A stretch of DNA of 40,739 nt from a virus: IMG/VR virus record IMGVR_UViG_3300021197_000699, positions 1-40,739 of that record; one strand, given 5' to 3'. Below are positions 16,847 to 24,863 of the stretch, piece after piece. The notes beneath the pieces are model-generated. The model made no database searches. It had not been told where the DNA came from and was given only the letters and a program-made list of their open reading frames with translations. The position numbers and the translations under genes were made by a program. Within the stretch, counting starts at the first letter, position 1; each line of letters opens with the position of its first letter.

Positions 16847-17636
16847 TTTGATTTCTCCTCCAAACCATTCTTTCCACAGAATCTTCGTTATCTACAACTG
16901 CTTCCAGTGTTGTATTTAACTTAGTTGCACTGCATAGCCAATTGATTACTCCGTGTTTTGGCCCAAATACATCTTCAGTGTTACCTTTAAAGTTTTCCGC
17001 ATGATATGTACTAACAGGTAGCCAGTACATGTAGTAGTCTTTTGCTTTCAAGTAATCAAATGTTCTACTATAAGTTTCAACATCTTGCATTTCGACAAGT
17101 AAGATTGGGCGATGGGTGTCTATTGTGTTTGTAGCACCTTGCAGACATGGCAACTCCATGCCTTCAACATCTATCTTGATAAAGTCTGCAGGCAAATCAA
17201 GCATGTCTATTGTAGTATATGGAATTGTGTTGCCGTGTCTGAGCTTGCTTTTACCGTAGTTAAATCTTGTGTCCGTTCTGCCTTCGCAGTTACTAATTGC
17301 AAGATTCATGCATGTAACATTTTCTCTGCCTTCTGTGTTTTTTACAAGTAGTTTATAGTTACCCGGATCTGGTTCTATTGCGATTACATGACCTACTGTT
17401 TCGCATACTCCTAGTGTGTGCGTTCCTATGTTAGCACCTACGTCTACCACACAACTGCCTATATCAGTAAAATACTGCATAAACAGTATTTCGACATGTG
17501 TGTATTCACCATAAAGTTCTAAGCATCTTCCAATAGTAGGATCTTCATCATAGTACGACATCTCACCATAGCGAGTTTTAGTTTTGTGTATTGCTGTCGG
17601 TAGATGTAGTTTTCCCAGAGGTCTGTTCTCGATCAT
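16815..17636 (-). CDS. FkbM-family SAM-dependent methyltransferase (273 aa)
   Basis: The SAM-binding motif I VVDVGANIGTHTLG and motif II AIEPDP are followed by DFIKIDVEGMELPCLQGA, the hallmark of the FkbM family, which O-methylates sugars and other hydroxyls. The C-terminal extension is not recognised. It overlaps the spanin lipoprotein gene by 59 nt; a start at the internal Met of GEMSYYDEDP is possible. Methylation of a surface glycan or phage product is likely, the target unknown. Confidence 0.85.
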   Translation of the reverse strand: MIENRPLGKLHLPTAIHKTKTRYGEMSYYDEDPTIGRCLELYGEYTHVEILFMQYFTDIGSCVVDVGANIGTHTLGVCETVGHVIAIEPDPGNYKLLVKNTEGRENVTCMNLAISNCEGRTDTRFNYGKSKLRHGNTIPYTTIDMLDLPADFIKIDVEGMELPCLQGATNTIDTHRPILLVEMQDVETYSRTFDYLKAKDYYMYWLPVSTYHAENFKGNTEDVFGPKHGVINWLCSATKLNTTLEAVVDNEDSVERMVWRRNQNVGDDLKHGE

Positions 17637-18018
17637 CTGGCTTCATTGCCTCTTCGTAATAGATTATAATTTCTTTTTGTTGATTGATAAAGCGGCGTAG
17701 TTCTGCAACGTTAAGTGCAAGGTTTTCGTAATCTTTGACGCTAAGTGCAACAAAAGCCAAGTCGCCATTCTCTGCCTTAAAGTCCTCAATAAACTTTTGT
17801 AGGTTTGCTTGGTTGACTACATATACTCTAGTGTCAACTAAATCAATTGGCTTTGGTCGTGTCGCTATCGGTACTGTTGTTTTCACCGTTTGCGTCACTA
17901 CTTGTATTTCCGGCTCCGGCTGGAACCGACTGCAACCACTTAGGAAGAGGACGGCTACTGCCATCAGTACTACCGGTCTCGCCCATGATTTCACGCCATA
18001 GTTTTGCTGTTGCGCCAT
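17578..18018 (-). CDS. Outer-membrane lipoprotein, o-spanin candidate (146 aa)
   Basis: The N-terminus is basic, then hydrophobic, then ends in the lipobox LFLSGC, so the mature protein would be anchored to the outer membrane through Cys. It starts inside the i-spanin candidate gene in another frame (176 nt overlap), which is the Rz/Rz1 arrangement. The C-terminus is polar (Ser, Thr, Gln). It would join the inner-membrane partner to fuse the two membranes at lysis. At 146 residues it is longer than classical Rz1. Confidence 0.75.
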   Translation of the reverse strand: MAQQQNYGVKSWARPVVLMAVAVLFLSGCSRFQPEPEIQVVTQTVKTTVPIATRPKPIDLVDTRVYVVNQANLQKFIEDFKAENGDLAFVALSVKDYENLALNVAELRRFINQQKEIIIYYEEAMKPDDREQTSGKTTSTDSNTQN

Positions 18019-18343
18019 TCATACGTCCTTCTAGATTTGCTGCATCTCGTAATGCATCTCCAAGCAAGTCTAACTGACGAAGTTTTTTGCGTAAGTTATC
18101 TCCATACGCTTCTGCTTCCTGTAACTGTGCTTGTAGGTTTTGTTGTAGTTTTGCGTTGTTCTTTGCTTGTGTTCTAAGTGTGTCTATGCTTGCTTCACTG
18201 GTTTCAATCGCAACTTCTAGTTTAGCATTGTTGTCTCGCAACGTTGCTATTTCTGCTTGCGTTGTGTCGTAGTAGTACTTGGCACCGTAACCTACAATGC
18301 CAAGTATTCCTAATAGTGCAATTAATGCATAGACTTTAAACAT
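17843..18343 (-). CDS. Inner-membrane coiled-coil protein, i-spanin candidate (166 aa)
   Basis: One N-terminal transmembrane helix (about residues 5-24) is followed by a long coiled coil (about 30-110) and a Ser/Asn/Gly-rich tail. This is the Rz (i-spanin) layout. The start follows GAGCGAGTAA, directly after the stop of the holin candidate gene. The overlap with the lipoprotein gene supports the spanin reading. Confidence 0.75.
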   Translation of the reverse strand: MFKVYALIALLGILGIVGYGAKYYYDTTQAEIATLRDNNAKLEVAIETSEASIDTLRTQAKNNAKLQQNLQAQLQEAEAYGDNLRKKLRQLDLLGDALRDAANLEGRMNGATAKLWREIMGETGSTDGSSRPLPKWLQSVPAGAGNTSSDANGENNSTDSDTTKAN

Positions 18344-18508
18344 TTACTCGCTCTTGTAAATTGTCCATGCGCCATATGCAATAGCAATATATGCTGCTAG
18401 TTTAGCAAATGGTCCTGCAATTAAAACAATGAGACCCATAGCAATTAACATTGCTCCATCCCAACTTGTTCTTTCTTCTAATCTACTTGTTATAAACTTT
18501 TTTATCAT
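18344..18508 (-). CDS. Small membrane protein, holin candidate (54 aa)
   Basis: I choose the ATG at 18508 (MIKKFITSRLEER), preceded by AAGGAG, rather than a longer frame from 18535. Two hydrophobic stretches (about residues 20-34 and 37-50) give a small holin-like topology. It sits between the lysozyme and spanin genes, where holins are usual. No specific holin family is recognised, so this is an assignment by size and context. Confidence 0.6.
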   Translation of the reverse strand: MIKKFITSRLEERTSWDGAMLIAMGLIVLIAGPFAKLAAYIAIAYGAWTIYKSE

Positions 18509-18659
18509 TTTCACACTCCTTACATCTGCATGCATCGCACACTTTAATTAAAATATGCCCGCCGTCATAATCTCGTTCTTCTCGCCAGTTTTGCGAACCG
18601 CAATGACTGTAATCACCGCAGTTCTGGCATGTAGTTGGTTTGTATTTTATCTGACTCAA
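18483..18659 (-). CDS. Zinc-ribbon-like small protein, TTG start (58 aa)
   Basis: A 58-residue frame starts at TTG (18659), four nt after a strong GGAGG, and ends at TAG (18483). It carries CQNCGDYSHC and later CDACRCKEC, i.e. paired CxxC motifs able to bind one or two zinc ions. It overlaps the holin candidate by 26 nt and fills the gap to the lysozyme gene. The role is unknown; the ordered cysteines and ribosome site argue for a real gene. Confidence 0.6.
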   Translation of the reverse strand: MSQIKYKPTTCQNCGDYSHCGSQNWREERDYDGGHILIKVCDACRCKECENDKKVYNK

Positions 18660-18675
18660 GTTGCCTCCAAGTCTA

Positions 18676-19119
18676 TTATGCTAGAGCTCGCATGCGATCA
18701 ACAAGACGCTGTGCTCTATTAGTTACCTGACGATACCATCCACTGTCAACCATTTCATCTGCAGCATCGTTCCAATCACGATTATCAACTCCGCGCTTCA
18801 TGCCTTTGAACTTGCTTAGTCTTGGACGGCCCATGTTGAACATCATATTGGCAACAATTAACTGCACTTCTTCTGGCAAGTCATCAAAATCTGGATAGAG
18901 GATTTGGCAATCCGCTAGTACTATTTCACAATCTTTTTGGAATAGTTCTGTAACACGTTCCTCTGTTACTGGAGTACCGACATCAGCACCATGCTCGGGG
19001 TCACTTTCAAGGATAAGATGCCCAATGCCAACAGTAGGCAAACCCAGATGATCCAGGTATACTTCATATACTACGCCTTCGTCAGTCGCGAGATCTTCTT
19101 GTAAACGCTCTAAATTCAT
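18676..19119 (-). CDS. T4-type lysozyme / endolysin (GH24, 147 aa)
   Basis: The catalytic region reads DEGVVYEVYLDHLGLPTVGIGHL, split by the E-8aa-D-5aa-T spacing: Glu14, Asp23 and Thr29 match Glu11, Asp20 and Thr26 of T4 lysozyme. The C-terminal lobe (MMFNMGRPRLSKFKGM) also fits. It cleaves the glycan strands of peptidoglycan during lysis. No signal peptide is seen, so export needs the holin. GGAGATATCA precedes the ATG, which overlaps the upstream gene by 38 nt. Confidence 0.9.
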   Translation of the reverse strand: MNLERLQEDLATDEGVVYEVYLDHLGLPTVGIGHLILESDPEHGADVGTPVTEERVTELFQKDCEIVLADCQILYPDFDDLPEEVQLIVANMMFNMGRPRLSKFKGMKRGVDNRDWNDAADEMVDSGWYRQVTNRAQRLVDRMRALA

Positions 19120-19615
19120 TGATATCTCCTTTTGTACGAGGTACTCTCGCTGTGTTTAAAATACTTTCGATTGCTACTGTTGCTGTTTTTGCATCTCTGT
19201 AGCGTTTAGGACTTAATGGAACACTTGCTGCAATTGTATCTGCGCTAAGTGGTTGTACTGGATTTTTCTTACTGTCTGGCTTTGCAAAGTAAACCATGGT
19301 CCAATCCTCTACGTCTGTGAGATTGTTTAAATCGCCGATCAAGCCCATAAACTTTTGCGGGTAACTATTACGGCGTTCTGCTTCTACAAAAACAATATAC
19401 CGACCTTCGCTGATTTCACCTGCGCTAGTCTCTGCATCAATTACCCAGTCATAGCCCATTTCAATAAAGTTCTCTAGATCCTGTGCAGCCTGCTTGCCAA
19501 AAACTTTAAATGTAGCAACAATTATTGCATCATCTTTGCCCATCTTTGGCTTGTACTCGTCAAAATGTACAGTGCTTTCAATGCGACCTTCTAGGTCTTG
19601 CGGATCAAGAGCCAT
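19082..19615 (-). CDS. Conserved-looking phage protein of unknown function (177 aa)
   Basis: A soluble, mixed alpha/beta protein with no catalytic motif that I recognise. Segments such as GRYIVFVEAERRN and WTMVYFAKPDSKK suggest beta strands. It overlaps the upstream gene by 11 nt and the lysozyme gene by 38 nt. I have a vague recollection of this pair (with 19605-20132) in marine T4-like phages as structural or hypothetical proteins. Confidence 0.75.
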   Translation of the reverse strand: MALDPQDLEGRIESTVHFDEYKPKMGKDDAIIVATFKVFGKQAAQDLENFIEMGYDWVIDAETSAGEISEGRYIVFVEAERRNSYPQKFMGLIGDLNNLTDVEDWTMVYFAKPDSKKNPVQPLSADTIAASVPLSPKRYRDAKTATVAIESILNTARVPRTKGDINEFRAFTRRSRD

Positions 19616-20132
19616 CCATTTGTTCCTCGTCTGTTTTTGTGTTCATTAGTTCTGCTTGATCCAATCCTTCTTCGTAGGCATCGTCAATCTCTTGTAAATC
19701 AACTTCGCTACCTTCAATTTCCATGTAGCCATCGCGGAACTCTTTAATAAGTTCTATAGGAAGTTTAACTTTTACCAGCCAGACTGGATCTTCACGCAGT
19801 TTAGCCTTTTTAGTACCAGGACGAAAATCGCCATAGTCTTCAACCTTGACTGGTGTACTTAAAGAGCCATTTTCATATGTAACTTTAGCATTATATCCTA
19901 ACAGTCTCTTTGCACCATCTGGATCAGGCATTGCCTTTTTTGGCCACATAAATGTTGCTTCTACCCAGTGCTTCTTACGGATAGGACCTTCTACTAGCTC
20001 GCCCTTTTTCCAATTTTTAAAAGCATACATGTCCAAACTATCCATGACACGTTCAATGTCCATCATGGTTTCGAGACTGCTCTCGCTCATGTAGATTTGT
20101 TTTGTATTTTTGATGATGTCAACAATATCCAT
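19605..20132 (-). CDS. Phage protein of unknown function (175 aa)
   Basis: A soluble acidic protein with helices in the N-terminal third and a beta-rich centre (AKVTYENGS, WLVKVKLPIELIK). Its tail is acidic (EEGLDQAELMNTKTDEEQ). The ATG follows GATAGGATAGTGTA, and a late-type ATAAATA lies 23 nt upstream, so it probably starts a late transcript leading to the lysis genes. Confidence 0.75.
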   Translation of the reverse strand: MDIVDIIKNTKQIYMSESSLETMMDIERVMDSLDMYAFKNWKKGELVEGPIRKKHWVEATFMWPKKAMPDPDGAKRLLGYNAKVTYENGSLSTPVKVEDYGDFRPGTKKAKLREDPVWLVKVKLPIELIKEFRDGYMEIEGSEVDLQEIDDAYEEGLDQAELMNTKTDEEQMDGS

Positions 20133-20857
20133 TACACTATCCTATCGTATAACATATTTATCCATTCTATGTGCGCACTCTCTCTAGGATGAGTCGTGTA
20201 AAACGGCTGCTTTGTTCGCTTCGCCCATGTATACATGCCTTCATCATGTGCAAACCAATTTATATTTTGCCTTAGGGTAGTTAAACTAGTGTCCATTTCG
20301 CAGTTAGATTCAAACAGACTGTTATCAACACATAAAAACGCATAATGAATATCTTTATTATCCAAATAGTTTTGTAACATAACTATCTCACACCAACTTG
20401 TATATAGTTCCCAATACTCTGTCTGTGCCACGTTTTGTACATAACTTTTAGCAAAATCACTTATACCTGTTGCTTCTGCATTGGCTCTATTTGCTTGCTG
20501 TGCTTGTAATACTTCATCATCTTTGTTATGGAAATGATCTTCAAAATTTTGATCATTGTAAGTCCAAGGATTGACGCTGTACCATGGACTATCTAAATGC
20601 CCAGTATCATATGCAAATCTAAATTCGTAACGATTAGGAAAACTCCACATTACTGCAACAAACAAGTCGAGGTCTTTGTACTTGTTTACTGCGTTCATTA
20701 CATTGCGGCGTATACTACTATTACTTGCTGCTGGTCGTGCGGTGTTGCATATGTTCCAGCCTTTACGTTGTGCAACTATGTTTGCCCAAGCATGTTCTTG
20801 ACTAGGCAGTTCACTTCCGTAAGTAAAACTATCGCCGCCGGCGATTAATACTGTCAT
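20132..20857 (-). CDS. SGNH/GDSL-like hydrolase (241 aa)
   Basis: GDSFTYG near residue 8 is block I of SGNH hydrolases with the nucleophilic Ser. AASNSSIRR may hold the block III Asn, and THPRESAHIEW near the C-terminus may hold the catalytic His. Such enzymes remove acetyl or acyl groups from glycans or lipids. It overlaps the upstream 2OG-oxygenase gene by an ATGA. The substrate is unknown. Confidence 0.75.
   Translation of the reverse strand: MTVLIAGGDSFTYGSELPSQEHAWANIVAQRKGWNICNTARPAASNSSIRRNVMNAVNKYKDLDLFVAVMWSFPNRYEFRFAYDTGHLDSPWYSVNPWTYNDQNFEDHFHNKDDEVLQAQQANRANAEATGISDFAKSYVQNVAQTEYWELYTSWCEIVMLQNYLDNKDIHYAFLCVDNSLFESNCEMDTSLTTLRQNINWFAHDEGMYTWAKRTKQPFYTTHPRESAHIEWINMLYDRIV
20155..20161 (-). 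promoter_or_regulatory. T4-type late promoter motif (ATAAATA)
   Basis: The minus strand reads GATAAATATG, about 23 nt before the ATG at 20132 and inside the end of the SGNH gene. It would drive genes from 20132 through the lysis cassette. Confidence 0.5.
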
Positions 20858-21594
20858 ATTTTAAATATTGTATCCTTGTTGGAGTTTGCTAGTATTTCTC
20901 GAGTACGATCTGTTTTAAGTCCAGTCATTTGCAACACTGCACGAGGATGACTGCTTGCATTTGCTGTACAGTGCGGGACATTACTCCAATCAAACACATG
21001 CACTTCTCCTGCACGCCATCTATCATACATGCAGTTTCCATACATATAAAAATGTCCAGGCTTCCAATCATCTAACATAATAGTAATACGCACAATACGC
21101 TCTGGATCTTCTGGACAACGATCCCAAAGTTTGTCAATGTGCATGTTAAACATTTGACCAGTCATTTGTATATGTGCTTGCCACTTAACTAAACTAACAC
21201 CATCACTGGTCAGTTGAAAGTAATCCATCATTTTGTACAGTGTTGGATAGTCTGACCAGTCTGCAAAACTATTTTTATTAGTAAGCATTATGCCTTTTGG
21301 ATCACCGCCTGCTTGTGCAATGTCGTATTCTTCTTGCGATAGCATGTCAGGATCTTTTTGCTTTTGTGCAAAATGTTTGCGGGTTGCCCAGTTTACAGGA
21401 TGTGTTGCTTGTACAAGTCTATCACGTTCCTCACGCCAATCGCCTTCAAATCTACCAATTACATTAAACCAATCGCCTGGCTTATCATCTATAGTATCAT
21501 CAAAATGATATTCACTGTGTCTCACAGTCCAATCCCAACTGCTTGGATATAAGTCAGGATCGTCTAGTTTTGTGTTTTTATTCCAATTTCTCAT
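20854..21594 (-). CDS. 2OG-Fe(II) oxygenase / aspartyl hydroxylase-like protein (246 aa)
   Basis: His152 and Asp154 (MFNMHIDKLWD) and His208 (VPHCTANAS) make up the metal triad of cupin-type 2-oxoglutarate oxygenases; RITIMLDDWKPGHFYMYG is a core strand pair, and the Arg in HPRAVLQMTG could bind 2-oxoglutarate. It is the third such enzyme in the window. It lies between a sulfotransferase-like gene and an SGNH hydrolase gene with 4-nt overlaps at both ends. Confidence 0.8.
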   Translation of the reverse strand: MRNWNKNTKLDDPDLYPSSWDWTVRHSEYHFDDTIDDKPGDWFNVIGRFEGDWREERDRLVQATHPVNWATRKHFAQKQKDPDMLSQEEYDIAQAGGDPKGIMLTNKNSFADWSDYPTLYKMMDYFQLTSDGVSLVKWQAHIQMTGQMFNMHIDKLWDRCPEDPERIVRITIMLDDWKPGHFYMYGNCMYDRWRAGEVHVFDWSNVPHCTANASSHPRAVLQMTGLKTDRTREILANSNKDTIFKI

Positions 21595-22262
21595 TGTGTG
21601 TCTTTTTCGATGTGAGGCTTACTGCCGTCAATCATATGTCCTATATCGTTTCTGCGTCTATCTAACCAACTGTTTTCTACATAGTGTACATACTTTGCAT
21701 TTGGATCTTTGTTAAGAATGTAATGCAAACGTTCATTGGTGTAATCTACAGGAATATCTAGTACGCTGTCAAGACTTTTGACATACTGGTGTCTAAACAT
21801 GTAAAGCAATTCAACACTTAAGAACGTGTGTCGATACTCCATGATATCTTCGATCTTATTTAAGTAGTTATGCAGGCTTTCCACGCCACGCTTGCGTAAT
21901 TGGTTTTGTGCTGTAATGTTTTGGTCTCTACCAATAATGCCGACTTGCAAATTACCTTTTTCATTTAGCCTACGCAATACTTCTTTGTAGTTAGGATACT
22001 TTGTGTGTCTTACGCCGTCTTTGTCTTTATCAACATAAGGACCACTAACACTTAGCACATAGTTTTCATGCTCTGTCCAGTTATAGTTGTCAATGTTTTC
22101 AGGCGTGTTCCAAATATCTTTGAATGGAGCATTGTCATGGTTAATCCAGTATTCACGCAGTAGTTGATCCCAACCATGCACATTGCTGTGCATGGAGAGA
22201 ACTTTACTAAACACATGATTACCTGTGCCCTGAGGGCCACTGATAACTAGTATGTTTGCCAT
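21591..22262 (-). CDS. Sulfotransferase-like P-loop protein (223 aa)
   Basis: The N-terminal SGPQGTGNHVFSKVL is a P-loop variant like the 5'-phosphosulfate loop of PAPS-dependent sulfotransferases, with the following HSNVHGWDQLL in register. A clear 3'-phosphate motif is not evident, so a kinase-like P-loop protein is an alternative. It abuts tctC (1-nt overlap) and overlaps the 2OG-oxygenase gene by 4 nt. Confidence 0.65.
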   Translation of the reverse strand: MANILVISGPQGTGNHVFSKVLSMHSNVHGWDQLLREYWINHDNAPFKDIWNTPENIDNYNWTEHENYVLSVSGPYVDKDKDGVRHTKYPNYKEVLRRLNEKGNLQVGIIGRDQNITAQNQLRKRGVESLHNYLNKIEDIMEYRHTFLSVELLYMFRHQYVKSLDSVLDIPVDYTNERLHYILNKDPNAKYVHYVENSWLDRRRNDIGHMIDGSKPHIEKDTQ

Positions 22263-23323
22263 TACTTTACTAGCTCTGGCTTGTATACTGATTTTAGACC
22301 AAACGCTTGTGTGTTGAATTCCACTAGTGTTTGTAGTGCATCTGCAGTTACAAACTTCATTAGTGTATCAACTTGTGCATTGCCTGCATCACCTAGCATC
22401 CACTCATAGTTGCCAACTTTCTTTTGAATCTTCTTAACACTTTCAGGATTCTTTGAAACTTGCTCCAGTGCTGCTACTAGTTTAGCACGATTAGGATTGT
22501 TTTTGTTTACCCATAATGCTTTTTGTAATCCATCACGGAAACTTTTTACAAGTTTATATGCATCTGCTAGATCGCCTTTTGGCATGTCTTTATACATAGC
22601 ACTAAACTGTGATTCCATTTGAATGCCTGGATAGTTTGGATCATCTGCATGTGAACCGTCTGGCTGTAGAATGCCATGATGGAACCATAAACGTGCTTCA
22701 CCTTTGTCAATTACTGGCTGTACATGCTTTTTAAAACTTGCAGGATTTTCACGAGTACCGTTAAGTTCGCCACGCTTAAATGCAAGACGTCTTTCGTTGC
22801 CTTTCATTCCTTTAATCCAGTTTACCTTTTCGTTGAAGCAAGTTACATATGCTTCTGTGCTAGGCAAATTACCACACTTGAGTAGTGTCATTGCAATACC
22901 TTCAGGAACTTTACCGCCACCGCCTGAGAAACTTGTTCTGTCAGCATTTGGATTATGATCGCCATGTACCGCTGTAATAATATTTAGATTCATTAGTCCA
23001 ACACTATCATAGTCAGCATAGTTGTAATCCACTGCTTCTTGCAAGAAACTTACACCATTACCGCCGTTAGATACCATAATAGTTTTGTCATCAAAACGTA
23101 GTTCATTGTGAAACTTATTAAAGCCAGGAATATCTCTTGCACCACGGATATGCTTAAGAATAATCTTCTCACCATCCAAGTACTTTTCCATTTCAGTAGC
23201 AACAATTTGTGCCCATTGACTTGTACCGCCGCCTGGCTTTTGTGGTACAATCATTGTATAATCAGCAAGTGCTGATGTTGTGAATCCTAGCATCAGTGCT
23301 AGTGAAAATAATAGTTTACGCAT
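22262..23323 (-). CDS. tctC: TctC/Bug-type periplasmic solute-binding protein (353 aa)
   Basis: The N-terminus is a signal peptide (MRKLLFSLALMLGF... ending SALA), and the mature protein begins DYTMIVPQKPGGGTSQWA, the PxxPGGxxD-like opening of tripartite tricarboxylate receptors. It would capture a carboxylate in the host periplasm and deliver it to TctA. I choose the ATG at 23323 (AAGGAAG 8 nt upstream); a TTG at 23329 is also possible. It overlaps tctA by 8 nt. Two cysteines (LLKCGN, VTCFNE) could form a disulfide. Length is slightly above the usual 320-330. The ligand cannot be told. Confidence 0.85.
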   Translation of the reverse strand: MRKLLFSLALMLGFTTSALADYTMIVPQKPGGGTSQWAQIVATEMEKYLDGEKIILKHIRGARDIPGFNKFHNELRFDDKTIMVSNGGNGVSFLQEAVDYNYADYDSVGLMNLNIITAVHGDHNPNADRTSFSGGGGKVPEGIAMTLLKCGNLPSTEAYVTCFNEKVNWIKGMKGNERRLAFKRGELNGTRENPASFKKHVQPVIDKGEARLWFHHGILQPDGSHADDPNYPGIQMESQFSAMYKDMPKGDLADAYKLVKSFRDGLQKALWVNKNNPNRAKLVAALEQVSKNPESVKKIQKKVGNYEWMLGDAGNAQVDTLMKFVTADALQTLVEFNTQAFGLKSVYKPELVK

Positions 23324-24755
23324 AGTCAATTCTTCCTTTTCTCATTATGCTGTATATGAATATTCCAATAATGCACACTATTAGTGACATGAATATTGGT
23401 CTTGTTATTAGTGTTTCCACAGTGTAAAGTCCTGTGATCTGAAGTGTAAGTCCTTCAACTTTTTCTGCTAGAATGTAGCCAATTAGCATAGCAGGTCTGC
23501 TAAATTTGTAATGTCGCATTGTAAATCCTATTACAGAAAATACTGCTAACATTGCAAGGTCTTCCCATCCGCCTGTGTACTGCATACTAGTGAAAATAAT
23601 CAATCCTAGTAGCACAGGAAAATAGTATTTGTATGGCACTGCGGCTAGTTTACTAATAGGTTTAATTAGAAACATACAAATAAGTGCAACAACTATTGTA
23701 GCACCTAAGAAGCCAAATGTCATACTTTTAAATAACTCTGTGTCCTCTGCAATATCTGGAGTGCCTAGTTCTATGTTTAGATACATAAACAAACTCATTA
23801 ATATAGCAGCAAACTTTGCACCCGGTATTCCAAATATTACTGTTGTAATCATAGATGTTGCTTTTTGTGCATTGTTAGCACCCTCTGGTCCTATTACACC
23901 TTTGATGTTTCCTTTGCCAAACTGTTCATCGGGGTTACTAGCAACTGCTTGACCATATGCCATCCAGTCTGCCATCTGTCCACCTAGTCCGGGTAGCAAG
24001 CCAATAAACGCACCAATGAAACCTCCGCGCAGTGCAAGCCAACGATTGTCCCAACTTGCTTTCATGCCTGCCCATAATTCGCCGTCACGAATCACGCTGT
24101 CCGCAGTGCTGTGTTTGAGAAACAATCCTCGTGTAAGTTCTGGCACAGCAAATAGTCCTGCTGCAACTGCCATAATTTGTATACCATCTTCTAGGTAGAA
24201 CCAATATTGTGCGCCGAATCTTGCTTCGTTGTTATCAGGGTTGACACCTACCATGCCTACAAAGATTCCAAATGCAATAGCAAGCACAGTGCGGAACCAA
24301 AACTGGTTAGTTAAAAATCCTACAGTAACAAATGCTAGTAGAACAAATGCCCACAGTTCAGGAACACCCAATATGTAGATTAGATTAGTGTACCAGGGTA
24401 GTAGTAGAAAAACTAAACAACCCCATAACAGTCCGTTTACTGTGCTTGTTGTAACTGCAGCACTGATGGCATAACCTGCTCTACCTTTTTGTGCTAGTGG
24501 AAAGCCATCTACCATAGTAGCAGCCGCACTGTTAGCACCTGGTATACCTAGCAGTATTGCAGTAAAACTGTCGCCTGTTGTGCTTGCTGCAACAACTGCC
24601 ATAAGGAATATAACTCCCATGTATGGCTCATGTGCAAAATAACCTATGAATCCAAACAGTGCAACCAAACCTGTAGTAGCACCTGCACTAGGTATAATAC
24701 CTATAATAAGTCCATAGAATACTCCTGCGAGTAAGTATGCAATCATTTCAATCAT
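23316..24755 (-). CDS. tctA: TctA-type large membrane subunit of tripartite tricarboxylate transporter (479 aa)
   Basis: A hydrophobic protein with about 10-12 transmembrane segments and the family signature LLGIPGANSAAATMVDGFP followed by LAQKGRAGYA. A second related stretch occurs in VIFGIPGAKFAAILMS. TctA is the ion-coupled permease that takes substrate from TctC; the family's length is about 500. I choose ATG 24755; a TTG at 24776 would add seven residues. No TctB (small four-helix subunit) gene is visible; either TctB comes from the host or it is not needed. TctA in a phage is unusual. Confidence 0.85.
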   Translation of the reverse strand: MIEMIAYLLAGVFYGLIIGIIPSAGATTGLVALFGFIGYFAHEPYMGVIFLMAVVAASTTGDSFTAILLGIPGANSAAATMVDGFPLAQKGRAGYAISAAVTTSTVNGLLWGCLVFLLLPWYTNLIYILGVPELWAFVLLAFVTVGFLTNQFWFRTVLAIAFGIFVGMVGVNPDNNEARFGAQYWFYLEDGIQIMAVAAGLFAVPELTRGLFLKHSTADSVIRDGELWAGMKASWDNRWLALRGGFIGAFIGLLPGLGGQMADWMAYGQAVASNPDEQFGKGNIKGVIGPEGANNAQKATSMITTVIFGIPGAKFAAILMSLFMYLNIELGTPDIAEDTELFKSMTFGFLGATIVVALICMFLIKPISKLAAVPYKYYFPVLLGLIIFTSMQYTGGWEDLAMLAVFSVIGFTMRHYKFSRPAMLIGYILAEKVEGLTLQITGLYTVETLITRPIFMSLIVCIIGIFIYSIMRKGRIDYA

Positions 24756-24863
24756 GGAGAATCCACGACGATGCAAACACCGATCGTGCCTTTATTAATT
24801 TACGGGAATCTACAATGTTAGTTCTGGGCCTTCCGCCATACAAACATTAATTGTAGTATGTGT

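Noticed and set aside
24756-24863. Possible gene or terminator between the methyltransferase and tctA
   Set aside because: Only a 9-codon frame and no stable hairpin with U-run could be found.
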